A stretch of 64,000 nt of DNA, taken from Bacteroidota bacterium (GTDB lineage: Bacteria; Bacteroidota; Bacteroidia; Chitinophagales; Chitinophagaceae). Shown here piece after piece: positions 38,019-47,700 of this stretch. Positions within the stretch are counted from its first letter, which is position 1. Each line of letters begins with the position of its first letter. The stretch is from NCBI GenBank assembly GCA_018267965.1, contig JAFDXK010000003.1:307197-371196 (forward strand), read 5' to 3'. The notes under the pieces were generated by a model. That model was not told the origin of the DNA. It was given only the letters and a program-made list of their open reading frames with translations, and did not search any database. Both the position numbers and the translations under genes were made by a program.

Positions 38019-39497
38019 ATGGCTTTAAGCAGGATATGGTCGGCTTTTATCATTATTGCAATCAGCGTTGCAGCATACAAATGCTTCATGTCTAATGATA
38101 AGACTATATTCAGCAGGCTTGTAACAGGTAAAGCCGATGACGCTTACGACACTGTCTACTATCAAATGCAAGGCAACCCTCAAAGTGCAGGGTTTTCATC
38201 CGTAGAGGGTTTTAATAAATACATCTCAGGGTTTGGTTATGTACCTGCAGATTCGTTGCATCCTGCTTCTATAATAATAGCAGACAAACCATTACCTGAT
38301 ATAGCTGGAATAAAATCTTACACTTTCTCATCTATTCAGTGGCAACTCACAAGACGCTCTGATGGTATTATTGAAACTTGTAAAACTGCAGTAACGATTT
38401 GTATTGGTTTAATTGGCATTATGGCATTATTCATGGGCATGCTGAGCATCGCAGAAAAAGCTGGAGGCATACAATGGTTATCAAGATTGATTGCTCCATT
38501 TTTCTCAAGAATATTTCCCGGCATACCCAAAGGCCATCCTGCGTATGGGCACATGATGATGAATTTTTCAGCCAACTTTCTAAATCTTGACAATGCAGCT
38601 ACTCCTTTCGGTTTAAAGGCGATGCAGAGTATGCAGGAATTGAATAAGGACAAAGAAACAGCATCAGATGCTCAATTGATGTTCTTATGCCTGCACGCAT
38701 CAGGATTGACGTTGATACCCGTTACGGTTATCGCATGGCGTGCATCTTTGAAAGCTGCAAGTCCCACTGACATTTTCATACCGTGTATGATAGCAACTTT
38801 TGCTGCTACACTTGCAGCATTACTGGTAGTATCATTGAGGCAAAGAATAAACTTATTGCAACCGGTATTATTGGCATGGATAGGGGGCATATCATTGATT
38901 GTAGCATCATTAGCTGTTTACCTCCGTTCGTTAGACACAGCAGGTATGCAGAATTTTTCAGGCATACTTAGCAATGGATTGATACTCTTGATTTTCCTGT
39001 TAATCGTAATTGGCGGCTGGTATAAAAAGATTGATGTGTTTGATGCTTTTGTAGAAGGTGCAAAAGGAGGATTTGAAACGGCTGTGAAAATCATTCCATA
39101 CCTGGTAGGTATGTTGGTAGCGATTAGTTTATTACGCACAAGTGGCACTTTCGATGTAGTTATTAATGGTATCAAAAGCATATTTACTGCTGCAGGTGCC
39201 GACACACGCTTTGTAGACGGATTACCTACGGCCTTAATCAAACCGTTAAGCGGCAGTGGCGCGCGCGGCATGATGATAGACACCATGAAAACACTCGGTC
39301 CTGATTCTTTTGCAGGCAGGTTGTCTTGCATACTGCAAGGTTCATCTGACACAACTTTTTATGTAATTGCTGTATACTTTGGCGCAGTCTCTATCAAGAA
39401 CACACGTTATGCCATCAGTACTATGTTATTGGCAGACTTGGTGGGTATATTAACTTCAATAGGATTATGCTACTTATTTTTTAGTAGCGTTAGTTAG
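38019..39497 (+). CDS. SpmA-SpmB fusion membrane protein (nucleoside-recognition/Gate domains)
   Basis: A 492-residue protein with an N-terminal anchor helix, a loop of about 90 residues, then two Gate (nucleoside recognition) domains in one chain. The first half (residues ~120-300) has MALFMGMLSIAEKAGG, FPGIPKGHPAYGHMMMNFSA and NLDNAATPFGLKAMQ, as in SpmA. The second (~320-490) has VFDAFVEGAKGGFETAVKII, LIKPLSGSGARGM and ILQGSSDTTFYVIAVYFGA, as in SpmB. In Bacillus these are separate spore-maturation proteins; here there is no sign of sporulation, so the role is transport-like and unknown. The 3' end overlaps the convergent lipoprotein gene by 4 bp. Confidence 0.9.
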   Translation: MALSRIWSAFIIIAISVAAYKCFMSNDKTIFSRLVTGKADDAYDTVYYQMQGNPQSAGFSSVEGFNKYISGFGYVPADSLHPASIIIADKPLPDIAGIKSYTFSSIQWQLTRRSDGIIETCKTAVTICIGLIGIMALFMGMLSIAEKAGGIQWLSRLIAPFFSRIFPGIPKGHPAYGHMMMNFSANFLNLDNAATPFGLKAMQSMQELNKDKETASDAQLMFLCLHASGLTLIPVTVIAWRASLKAASPTDIFIPCMIATFAATLAALLVVSLRQRINLLQPVLLAWIGGISLIVASLAVYLRSLDTAGMQNFSGILSNGLILLIFLLIVIGGWYKKIDVFDAFVEGAKGGFETAVKIIPYLVGMLVAISLLRTSGTFDVVINGIKSIFTAAGADTRFVDGLPTALIKPLSGSGARGMMIDTMKTLGPDSFAGRLSCILQGSSDTTFYVIAVYFGAVSIKNTRYAISTMLLADLVGILTSIGLCYLFFSSVS

Positions 39498-39958
39498 TGG
39501 GCTGCAGTATCGGTAGCAGTTGAATCATCAGCATTAACAGGTTCAGTTTCTTCTGCGTCTTCTTTCTCATATTCTGACACCAAGCTATCGTTTTTAGTAA
39601 GGTTCACTACCCACTTGTCATCCTGTTTTATAAGGTTCAGTTTCTTTTCGCCTTTTTCCGCTGATGTAGTAAAAGTCACAACTGCTTTATCGCCGTCTTC
39701 TTTTACATCTACGATTGTAACGTTGATTTTTTTAGCATTCTGCCAAACAGAATCCGGCTTGGTTGATGCCAGTTGTTTTACGGTATGTAACAGGTCTTTT
39801 GTAGCAGGTGTTGCAATAGATTCGGCATTATCATAATTCATGTGTACAAAATCATTCAGAAATGATTCAGCAACCGCCTTAGGTGTATTTGAACGGCAAC
39901 CTTGTAAGGTTGTTATGGCAAACATTGCTGATAATGTGATAACGAACAGCTTTTTCAT
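39494..39958 (-). CDS. DUF4878-type lipoprotein
   Basis: A 154-residue lipoprotein: signal MKKLFVITLSAMFAITTLQG followed by the lipidated Cys21. The body is a small alpha+beta domain of the NTF2/DUF4878 kind (PKAVAESFLNDFVHMNYDNA, GDKAVVTFTTSAEKGEKKLN, DDKWVVNL). The tail is acidic (EKEDAEETEPVNADDSTATD). Such proteins are periplasmic or surface-bound with no known activity. Convergent with the SpmA-SpmB gene and 29 bp after the YiiX-type gene. Confidence 0.8.
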   Translation of the reverse strand: MKKLFVITLSAMFAITTLQGCRSNTPKAVAESFLNDFVHMNYDNAESIATPATKDLLHTVKQLASTKPDSVWQNAKKINVTIVDVKEDGDKAVVTFTTSAEKGEKKLNLIKQDDKWVVNLTKNDSLVSEYEKEDAEETEPVNADDSTATDTAAH

Positions 39959-39987
39959 ATCTTAAGTTTCTAACGGCGCAAAGGTAT

Positions 39988-40677
39988 TTATTTATAAATG
40001 ACCTTGCAAACCCACTTTGAGGCTGTACTATGGGTAATATTCTCTGTAGCTACATATACTCGACCGAATTTTTCGTTAGGTTTTATGGCTTGGGAATCAG
40101 GCAGCACACTATTCAGGCATTTATAAACAAATTCTGTGCAATAAAGTTTATCATCGCTTGATAAATCGAACTGCATATCGAACTTCTTCTTCTGTGCATA
40201 ATATACCAGCACCTGTTTCTTCAGGTTTTGCTTTTGTGTATCGCTCAAATCATACCTCAAGATGGCAAAGCTCATATTCTGCCTTGGTGAACACCAGAAT
40301 GAAGCGGAATCCCTGCGCAAAGTTTCATCAGGATTGTCTTCTCCTCCTATGCTATGGTATATATACGGGCGTCCGTTCTCTATCTGCACAATACCGCAAT
40401 GAGAATAGGATTTATCCTTCAAATTCATATCACAAAACATATCGCTGATTACATCATTACCCTTTCTTACTACAATATCACAGTCCTGTAATTGACCAAT
40501 AGCTTTTTGCATCATTTGCCTGTTGATTCTTGCATTCTTCCTTTTGTCAATTTTAGCATTAGCAACTTCGCCCTTACTGTTGAATGCCATAGCGAACAAA
40601 ACATATACAACAGCCGCGCATATAATATACCCTGCCCATCTATGGCCTTTCCGCAACTGCTTAAAATTAATTGACAT
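39988..40677 (-). CDS. YiiX/YebB-type permuted NlpC/P60 cysteine hydrolase
   Basis: A 229-residue protein with one N-terminal membrane helix (about 16-33). The permuted papain-like fold has its catalytic His before its Cys: GQLQDCDIVVRKG, His93 in YSHCGIV and Cys180 in KLYCTEFVYKCLN. Members of this group act on amide or ester bonds, possibly in peptidoglycan or lipids; the substrate here is unknown. The catalytic domain should lie outside the inner membrane. I use the ATG at 40675-40677; a TTG at 40686 overlaps the promoter box. It is divergent from the UbiD-type gene with only 54 bp between starts. Confidence 0.82.
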   Translation of the reverse strand: MSINFKQLRKGHRWAGYIICAAVVYVLFAMAFNSKGEVANAKIDKRKNARINRQMMQKAIGQLQDCDIVVRKGNDVISDMFCDMNLKDKSYSHCGIVQIENGRPYIYHSIGGEDNPDETLRRDSASFWCSPRQNMSFAILRYDLSDTQKQNLKKQVLVYYAQKKKFDMQFDLSSDDKLYCTEFVYKCLNSVLPDSQAIKPNEKFGRVYVATENITHSTASKWVCKVIYK

Positions 40678-40683
40678 GGGTAT

Positions 40684-40691
40684 CAAAATTA
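40684..40691 (-). promoter_or_regulatory. Candidate -7 element for the YiiX-type gene
   Basis: TAATTTTG on the minus strand, exact TAnnTTTG, ending 6 bp before the ATG; a near-leaderless transcript is implied. Confidence 0.4.
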
Positions 40692-40717
40692 CGAATAGTA
40701 TATGTAGGCTCAGGCGT

Positions 40718-40725
40718 TAACTTTG
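40718..40725 (+). promoter_or_regulatory. Candidate -7 element for the UbiD-type gene
   Basis: TAACTTTG, exact TAnnTTTG, ending 6 bp before the ATG at 40732. It lies back to back with the minus-strand element at 40684-40691. Confidence 0.45.
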
Positions 40726-40731
40726 TAAACT

Positions 40732-42636
40732 ATGGCATATAAATCACTGAGAGCGTTTATTGATGCATTGGACAAGGCAGGTGAACTGATAAGGATTAAA
40801 ACATTTGTTGACCCTATATTGGAGATAGCGGAAATTACCGACAGGGTATCAAAAACTGCAGATAGAAATAAAGCTCTGTTATTTGAAAATACCGGCACAG
40901 GTTTCCCCCTGCTTATCAACAGCATGGGCAACGAACATCGTATGTGTATGGCTTTAGGTGTAAACAAATTAGACGATGTTGCCGCCGACATTGAGAACTT
41001 ATTGAAAACATTATCTGCACCCAAGAATACGATTTTAGAAAAACTGGCGATGCTGCCCCAACTGGGCAAGTTTGCATCTTGGATGCCGAAAGTAGTAAGC
41101 GGACGTGGCGAATGCCAACAGGTAGTGATGGAAAAGCCTGACCTTTCAAAACTACCGATACTGAAATGCTGGCCTAAAGATGGTGGGCGCTTCATAACGC
41201 TGCCCGCTATTCATACCAAAGATTTGAACACAGGCATTCGCAACATAGGCATGTATCGTATGCAGGTGTTCGAAGATACCATGACAGCTATGCACTGGCA
41301 TAAACACAAAGTATCTGCCCGCCATTATAACGAATATAAAAAACTGGGCAAAATGATGCCCGTTGCTGTTGCACTTGGCGGCGACCCTGTTTACACGTAT
41401 GCTGCTACTGCACCGCTGCCTGATAATGTGGACGAGTATATGTTGGCAGGTTTCCTGCGTAAGAAACGTGTAGAGTTGGTGAAATGTATCACACAACCCG
41501 AATTGGAGGTGCCTACAGATGCAGACATCATTATAGAAGGATATATCGACCCGAATGAAGAAATGATTTGGGAAGGACCCTTCGGCGACCATACCGGTTA
41601 TTATTCTTTGCCTGATTGGTACCCGCGTTTTCATGTTACAGCTATCACGCATAAAAAAGATGCAGTGTATCCTGCAACTATAGTAGGTATACCACCACAA
41701 GAAGATGCGTGGATAGGCAAAGCAACAGAGCGTATATTTCTTGCACCTATCAAAATGACTATGGTGCCTGAGATAAAAGATATGAATATGCCTGTAGAAG
41801 GTGTGTTTCATAATTTGGTATCGGTGAGCATTAATAAAGAATATGCGGGACAGGGACAGAAAGTGATGAATGCCATGTGGGGAGCAGGGCAAATGATGTT
41901 CAATAAAATACTGGTGATGGCTGATGGTGATGTTGATTTGAATGATTATAAATCATTGGCTCAATATGTATTCAACAACCTGAACCCTGCTACAGATGTA
42001 TATTTCAGCCAGGGGCCAATGGATGTATTAGACCATAGTTGTTCTAAACTGGGTTTTGGCGGCAAGATGTGTATTGATGGTACTAAGAAATGGGAAGAAG
42101 AAATGACAACACCTTTATTGCCATTCAAAATCAATGCACAATTTTCTGTAGAAAAGATAAAAACAAACTTCCCCGAGATAGTAGCTATTAATGACAGCCT
42201 TGCACGGAAACATGATATTCCTGTATTATCTGTAGCTGTCAAGAAAGATAAGCCCAATCACGTTGCCTCATTGCATGAATCCATTTGCAAGCTAGATGAA
42301 ATGCAGGGCATCAAAATGATATTGTATGTAGAGCATACAGTAGATGCTAATGATATACCTGATACACTATGGCGTTTCTGTAATAACCTTGACCCACGCC
42401 GCGACCATTTATATGGTGGCAAGGATAGAAACATCTTAGGGCTGGATGGTACTCGCAAATACAAATCGCTGGATGGATTTGAACGCCCATGGCCGAATGT
42501 GATAGCTGCCGATGAGGCAACCATACAATCTGTAGATGCTAAATGGAATGAATTGGGATTAGGAGCTTTGATACCGTCACCATCATTAAAATATCAGCAC
42601 CAGATGTATGGACAGGAAGCCGAAGTAGCTGAATAA
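40732..42636 (+). CDS. UbiD-family decarboxylase (probable menaquinone biosynthesis)
   Basis: A 634-residue UbiD-type (de)carboxylase: SLRAFIDALDKAGELIRIKT, FENTGTGFPLLINSMGNEHR, DLSKLPILKCWPKDGGRFIT and the prenyl-FMN/metal region GMYRMQVFEDTMTAMHWHKH. Further on are EGPFGDHTGYYS and AWIGKATERIFLAPIKM. These enzymes use prenylated FMN made by UbiX. The long form in Bacteroidota is usually assigned to the decarboxylation step of menaquinone (futalosine route or similar). No UbiX or Men/Mqn gene is in the window to confirm this. It heads a run UbiD-VOC-GldM-C-like with gaps of 15 and 10 bp. Confidence 0.88.
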   Translation: MAYKSLRAFIDALDKAGELIRIKTFVDPILEIAEITDRVSKTADRNKALLFENTGTGFPLLINSMGNEHRMCMALGVNKLDDVAADIENLLKTLSAPKNTILEKLAMLPQLGKFASWMPKVVSGRGECQQVVMEKPDLSKLPILKCWPKDGGRFITLPAIHTKDLNTGIRNIGMYRMQVFEDTMTAMHWHKHKVSARHYNEYKKLGKMMPVAVALGGDPVYTYAATAPLPDNVDEYMLAGFLRKKRVELVKCITQPELEVPTDADIIIEGYIDPNEEMIWEGPFGDHTGYYSLPDWYPRFHVTAITHKKDAVYPATIVGIPPQEDAWIGKATERIFLAPIKMTMVPEIKDMNMPVEGVFHNLVSVSINKEYAGQGQKVMNAMWGAGQMMFNKILVMADGDVDLNDYKSLAQYVFNNLNPATDVYFSQGPMDVLDHSCSKLGFGGKMCIDGTKKWEEEMTTPLLPFKINAQFSVEKIKTNFPEIVAINDSLARKHDIPVLSVAVKKDKPNHVASLHESICKLDEMQGIKMILYVEHTVDANDIPDTLWRFCNNLDPRRDHLYGGKDRNILGLDGTRKYKSLDGFERPWPNVIAADEATIQSVDAKWNELGLGALIPSPSLKYQHQMYGQEAEVAE

Positions 42637-42651
42637 TTGTATTTTAGTATT

Positions 42652-43050
42652 ATGAGCAACGACAACAAGAAAAAGGTAACTGCTATCGGTGGTATTTTCT
42701 TTAAAAGTAATGACCCTGATTATCTGCGCAGTTGGTACAGCAAACATCTTGGCTTCAGTGACAACAAATGGGGCACTATGTTTGAATGGCGCAAAGCAGA
42801 TAACCCCGATGAAAAAGGCACTACTGTTTGGAATGCATTCAAAAACAGCACTGATTATTTTGCACCGTCTGATAAAGAGTTTATGCTCAACCTGCAGGTA
42901 GAAGATTTGGAATGGTTATTATCAGAACTCAAAAAAGAAGGCATAGAACAAATAGGCGAAATGCAGGTGCATGACTACGGAAAATTTGCCCACATCATAG
43001 ACCCCGAAGGTACCAAGATAGAACTGTGGGAGCCTGCTAAAGAAGGCTAA
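42652..43050 (+). CDS. VOC-family (glyoxalase/bleomycin-resistance fold) protein
   Basis: A 132-residue single VOC domain: KKVTAIGGIFFKSNDPDYLR, SWYSKHLGF, FMLNLQVEDLEWLLSELKKE and the C-terminal metal-site region HIIDPEGTKIELWEP. The fold hosts glyoxalases, dioxygenases and resistance proteins; the substrate is not predictable. Glu in IELWEP is a likely metal ligand. I start at the ATG at 42652 (MSNDNKKKV); a TTG at 42637 directly follows the UbiD stop and is less likely. It lies between the UbiD-type gene and the GldM-C-like gene. Confidence 0.88.
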   Translation: MSNDNKKKVTAIGGIFFKSNDPDYLRSWYSKHLGFSDNKWGTMFEWRKADNPDEKGTTVWNAFKNSTDYFAPSDKEFMLNLQVEDLEWLLSELKKEGIEQIGEMQVHDYGKFAHIIDPEGTKIELWEPAKEG

Positions 43051-43060
43051 ATAAGTTGTT

Positions 43061-43699
43061 ATGAAAAAACTGTTGCTTTTCTTATGCTGTTTTGCAGCAA
43101 ACTATTGTTTTGCTCAACATGTGACTATTTCGGCGGATAAGATGAATGTCCTTTATATTGGCGTGCCAAACCCAATAACCGTCGTCGCAGAAGGGCTGCA
43201 GTGTAAGAATGTTAATATAGCAATTGAAGGTGCGCAAATAATGCCCGGGGACGAACCATGTAAGTTTAACGTTGTAGTAAAAGAGCCTGGTATAGTAATT
43301 GCAAAGGTGTATACAATATCTAAAGGGGGTAATAAGATAATAGGGGAAATTGAATTCAGAGTAAAACGTCCTATGCTGCCAACTGCAAGAGTTGGAGGTA
43401 AAACGTGTGGTATCATAACCAGAACCGAATTAATGTCACAAATAGGCGTTGGTGCTTATATGGATAATTTTGATTTTGACGCCCCTTTCGTAGTTAACAG
43501 TTTTACTGCTTCCATTATCCGGAATCACAATACAATTTTTGAGAAAACTAATACAGGTGCAAAGTTTAACAATGATATATTGAGAGCAATCCAAACTATA
43601 AAACCGGGGGACATTTTTAGTTGTGCAGACGTAAGGGTTACAAGTACAGGTAATAACAATGCTCTTACTAACTCAATAGAATTAACAGTAATAGACTAA
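43061..43699 (+). CDS. Free-standing secreted GldM C-terminal-domain (D3-D4) paralogue
   Basis: A 212-residue protein with a signal peptide (MKKLLLFLCCFAANYCFAQ). Residues ~20-212 align end to end with the last ~190 residues of this window's GldM: DKMNVLYIGVPNPITV against DKMNVFYIGVPNPVTV, RVKRPMLPTARVGG against RVKRIPDPVARVGG, QIGVGAYMDNFDFDAPFVV against QIGVLAALDNFDFDARFVV, then TGAKFNN and KPGD. The membrane helix and the D1-D2 part of GldM are absent, so it cannot be a motor subunit. It should sit in the periplasm. It has extra cysteines (CKN, EPCKF, KTCGI, FSCAD), perhaps disulphides. Possible roles are competing with or replacing GldM at the GldK/GldN ring, or serving another complex. 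It follows UbiD-VOC with a 10-bp gap. Confidence 0.88.
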   Translation: MKKLLLFLCCFAANYCFAQHVTISADKMNVLYIGVPNPITVVAEGLQCKNVNIAIEGAQIMPGDEPCKFNVVVKEPGIVIAKVYTISKGGNKIIGEIEFRVKRPMLPTARVGGKTCGIITRTELMSQIGVGAYMDNFDFDAPFVVNSFTASIIRNHNTIFEKTNTGAKFNNDILRAIQTIKPGDIFSCADVRVTSTGNNNALTNSIELTVID

Positions 43700-43757
43700 T
43701 TAATACCCATTTAATCATTTTGCCGTATTTTACACCCGCAAAACAAAACTTTCTTTT

Positions 43758-44762
43758 GTGAAAGCTATCATCCCCGTTGCAGGTGCGGGTACTAAACTCC
43801 GCCCTCTCACATATACACAGCCGAAAGCACTGATACCTATTGCAGGTAAAACCATCCTTAGTGTTATAGTAGACCAGTTGATAGAAGCAGGAGTTACCGA
43901 TTTTGTATTTGTAATTGGTTACCTGGGCGAGAAGATTCAACGCTATGTAGCAAAAACCTACCCTAATCTGAAATATACCATCGTAAACCAGGAAGACCGC
44001 AAGGGCACCGGCCATGCGATATGGCTTACCAAAGATGCTATAAAAGATGAGGAAGTGATCATAGTGCTGGGCGATACTGTTTGCGACTATAATGTGAGTG
44101 ATGTGATTAAAAGCAGTACTTCGCAAATAGGCGTAAAAAAAGTAGATGACCCCCGCAGTTTTGGCGTGGTGGAATTAGACAGTAAAGACAGAGTAATCAA
44201 AGCTGTAGAAAAACCATTGATACCAAAGTCTAACATGGCGATGGTGGGTGTGTATTACATCAAAGAAACCAAAGAACTTTTTGATGCGCTGGAAAAGAAC
44301 ATGAACAGCCGCATGGACGAAGAAGGCGAGTACCATCTTACCAATGCGATAGAGTACATGATTGAACACCACGGTACTCAATTCAATGCATTCAGAGTAA
44401 ACAACTGGTTCGACTGCGGAAAAAAAGAAACACTCCTTTCCACAAACGCCATTCTTCTAAAAGAAATGAGTGAAGCAAAAGGTGAGAACGGTCAGCCTTA
44501 TCATTATGATAGTAGCGTTATTATACCGCCTGTAAGTATTGCAGAAGGCTGTAAGATACACAATTCCATTATAGGGCCGAATGTGACTATTGGCGAATTC
44601 ACTACTGTACAATCCGCCATCATAAAAGATTCCATTATTGGTTCTTATGCAGAGCTTACCGAAGTAGTGCTGCACTCATCCATCATAGGCAGCGATGCCT
44701 TTGTTCGCGGATTGAGCCAAAGCCTGAACATTGGTGACAATACTGAGATAGACTTAGGCTAG
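43758..44762 (+). CDS. Sugar-phosphate nucleotidyltransferase with C-terminal beta-helix
   Basis: A 334-residue enzyme of the GlmU/RmlA-like group. The nucleotide-binding signature AGAGTKLRPLTYTQPKALIP leads the N-terminal domain, with VLGDTVCDYN and the sugar-site region VNNWFDCGKKETLL. Residues ~240-330 form a short left-handed beta-helix of hexapeptide repeats (SIIGPNVTIGEFTTVQSAII, SSIIGSDAFV). It transfers a nucleotide to a hexose 1-phosphate; which one is not clear. The start is a GTG at 43758, as MKAIIPVAGAGT is the family N-terminus and no ATG is near. It follows the GldM-C-like gene by 58 bp. Confidence 0.87.
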   Translation: MKAIIPVAGAGTKLRPLTYTQPKALIPIAGKTILSVIVDQLIEAGVTDFVFVIGYLGEKIQRYVAKTYPNLKYTIVNQEDRKGTGHAIWLTKDAIKDEEVIIVLGDTVCDYNVSDVIKSSTSQIGVKKVDDPRSFGVVELDSKDRVIKAVEKPLIPKSNMAMVGVYYIKETKELFDALEKNMNSRMDEEGEYHLTNAIEYMIEHHGTQFNAFRVNNWFDCGKKETLLSTNAILLKEMSEAKGENGQPYHYDSSVIIPPVSIAEGCKIHNSIIGPNVTIGEFTTVQSAIIKDSIIGSYAELTEVVLHSSIIGSDAFVRGLSQSLNIGDNTEIDLG

Positions 44763-44764
44763 TG

Positions 44765-47700
44765 CTATTCAGCATTATTCAATTGGTCTAATTGCTGATG
44801 AATAGCAGTGGCTGTTTTAGTATCTCCATTTGATTGCGCCATTTTGCCCAATGCGTTTATCAACGAAAAATCGCCCTTCATTTCCGATTGCATTTTTTCC
44901 ATGCCATCATCGTTCAGCGATTTGATATAACGTACATCGTCAGCCATATTTTTGGTGATTTTCAATGCCAGGGCTGCGGCTTTATCTTTTGCTCCTGCTT
45001 TATAATAAGCTATTACAGTATAGAATAAAGTAGCATCGTAGAAATACGAATGCTCTGATATATTCTTCATCATATGGTCGAGTAAGGTCAACCCTTCCTG
45101 TTTCTTACCTTGGGCAATCAAATCAGCGGCTATCCTTCCGGCATTCACCCTGTAGCCAGTAAGTGCCAACCTATTCTTTGCATCAAAATATACGTCCTTA
45201 CGTTCTGCTCCACCCCATTTGTACTGCCCGGTATATAATGCAAAACTTTTATCCGCATCTACTGAACCCATATCTTCCTGCGAAGCACCTGCATCTTTAT
45301 ATTTAAATGGCAACAAACGATACACACAACCTTCCATTCGCACATAATCCTGCATACCGCATAAATCTTCGGGTGTAATACCATCTCCAAAATAAACAGG
45401 CCTATTCCAACCGTGCGCAGCTATGCTCGCTATAATATTATACAGTGCCATATTGCCGCGTGTCAGGTTATCCTTACTACAAGTGAACTTCATTTCATTC
45501 ACAATACTTGCTGTGTCATTCTCCTTAATGAAATGCCTGCTTAATAAAGCTTCTGTAGTTAAACCTTGCAAAAAGAAATTCTTAGCAGGATAGGTATGTA
45601 TACCACCACTCTCTGTTTCTTGCAGACTGGCCGGTGTATTTACAAAGCTGCACAATTCAGACAGGTTAATGTATTTATCTGCGGGCACGCCTGTATTCTT
45701 ATTATAACTGTATACAGCAGACGATGTTGCGTAGTAATCGTCGCTTTTCCATAGCATCGGCACAGCATCAGCTTTATTGATTTTATAAGTCAATTGGTCT
45801 ATATACCAACTGCCATCTAAAAGTCCGAGGTTAATGACACGCACATCTGTACGAAACTCTTCCACCTCCTGCATATACCATAAAGGGTAGGTATAATTAT
45901 CACCGAATGTAAAAAGTATGGCATTAGGCTCGCAGGAGACCAGCATATTATACGCTACATCTCTTGCCAGTGTTTTGTGAGAACGGTCGTGGTCATTCCA
46001 TTCTTCTTTGAGCATCATTAACGGTACAATGAGACATATTGCCCCTGACACGTAACTGTATTGATTTTTCACAAACCTCTTGAGCAACATCGAAACTGCC
46101 ACTACGCCTAAGCCAATCCATATAGCGTATGCATACATCGAACCGGCAAAAGCATAATCCCTTTCTCTTGCCTGCATTGGCGCCATGTTCAGGTATACTG
46201 CCAATGCAAAACCTGTGAAGAAGAATAAAGTAATAATAACTACTGCATCCTTCCTGTTACGACGGAATTGATATATCAATCCTGCTAATCCAAGTATGAA
46301 AGGCAACAAGTATAATTTATTATGTGCGGCGTTATTGCTATAACCGTCACTCATTTTATCTGCATCACCCAATCCCCTGATATTATTATCTATGACCCCT
46401 ACACCACATAGCCAATTACCATTCTTAGGTTCACCTTGTCCTTCAAAATCATTTTGCTTACCTGCATAGTTCCACATCAGGTAACGCCACCACATCCAGT
46501 TGAGTTGGTACTTTCTAAAGAACTTGATATCATCTGATGAAGTTGCCACATCGCCGGGTTGCAAATCCAGATAGCTTCTATAGAAATTGATTTGCTGAGC
46601 ATTTTTCACGTCCCACAAGCGGGGGAAGAAATGCTCTGCACCCTCTTCAAAAACAGGTTCTGTTTTATACCCTAGTAATTTATAGCCTGTTTTCGTAGCC
46701 CTGTATTGCGCATCCCCATTCTTCCAACCGGTACGTATAGATGTAAAATCAGGACCGTAGAGTAAAGGTTGTTGGCCATATTGTTCGCGTTGCAAATAAG
46801 ACACCAGACCTGTAGCGTTATCAGGGTTCACCATATCTACCGGCACGTCTGCGCGAGAACGTATCATAGGAACAGCATAACTTAAAAACCCAAGAATGAT
46901 AAATGATAAAAATGCAGTGCCGAGGTATACGTTATAATTTGATTTTTTTCGGGCATAGATAAAACCTCCACCTAACAATACAGCAAGCAATAAAAGGCAA
47001 ACTATTAACCCACTATCAAATGGCAGATGCAAATCGTTTACAAAGAAGATGTCCATCCATTTAGCAATAGATGGCAAACCCTGTAACACCCCAAACTGAA
47101 CAAATAACAATATTGCAGTACCAATAACGAATGCTATAACACTTCCCTTCGCAGTCACCTCATATCGCCTGAAATAATAGACCATAGCGAGCGCAGGTAC
47201 TGCTAATAGATTAAGCAAGTGTATACCTACTGATAATCCTATCAGGTATCCTATCAGCACTATCCATTTATCAGCATATTTTTCATCTGCTTTGCTTTCC
47301 CATTTTAGTATCACCCACAGTACCATTGCGGTAAACAGGGATGATGTGGCATACACCTCTGCCTCTACTGCCGAGCTCCAAAAAGTATCAGAATAAGCAT
47401 AAGCCAAACTACCAATGATGCCTGATGCAAGAATAACGATAGATTGGTTTTTATCAGGTTCAGCATTTTTTGTCACAACCAATTTTTGCGCAAAACGGGT
47501 GATTGTCCAGAATAAAAACAAAATGGTTAACGCACTGGCCATACAAGACCACAGATTTATTACTAAGGCAATATGCTCTTTATTACCAAAAGCAAGTAGA
47601 GAAAACACACGCTGAATCAGCATGAATAAAGGTGCGCCCGGAGAGTGCGCTACTTCCAGCTTTGCGGCACAGGAAAGAAACTCACCACAATCCCAAAAAC

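Noticed and set aside
41152..41892. A 246-codon minus-strand frame
   Set aside because: Opposite the UbiD-type gene; low-complexity His/Cys/Phe-rich translation typical of an antisense frame.
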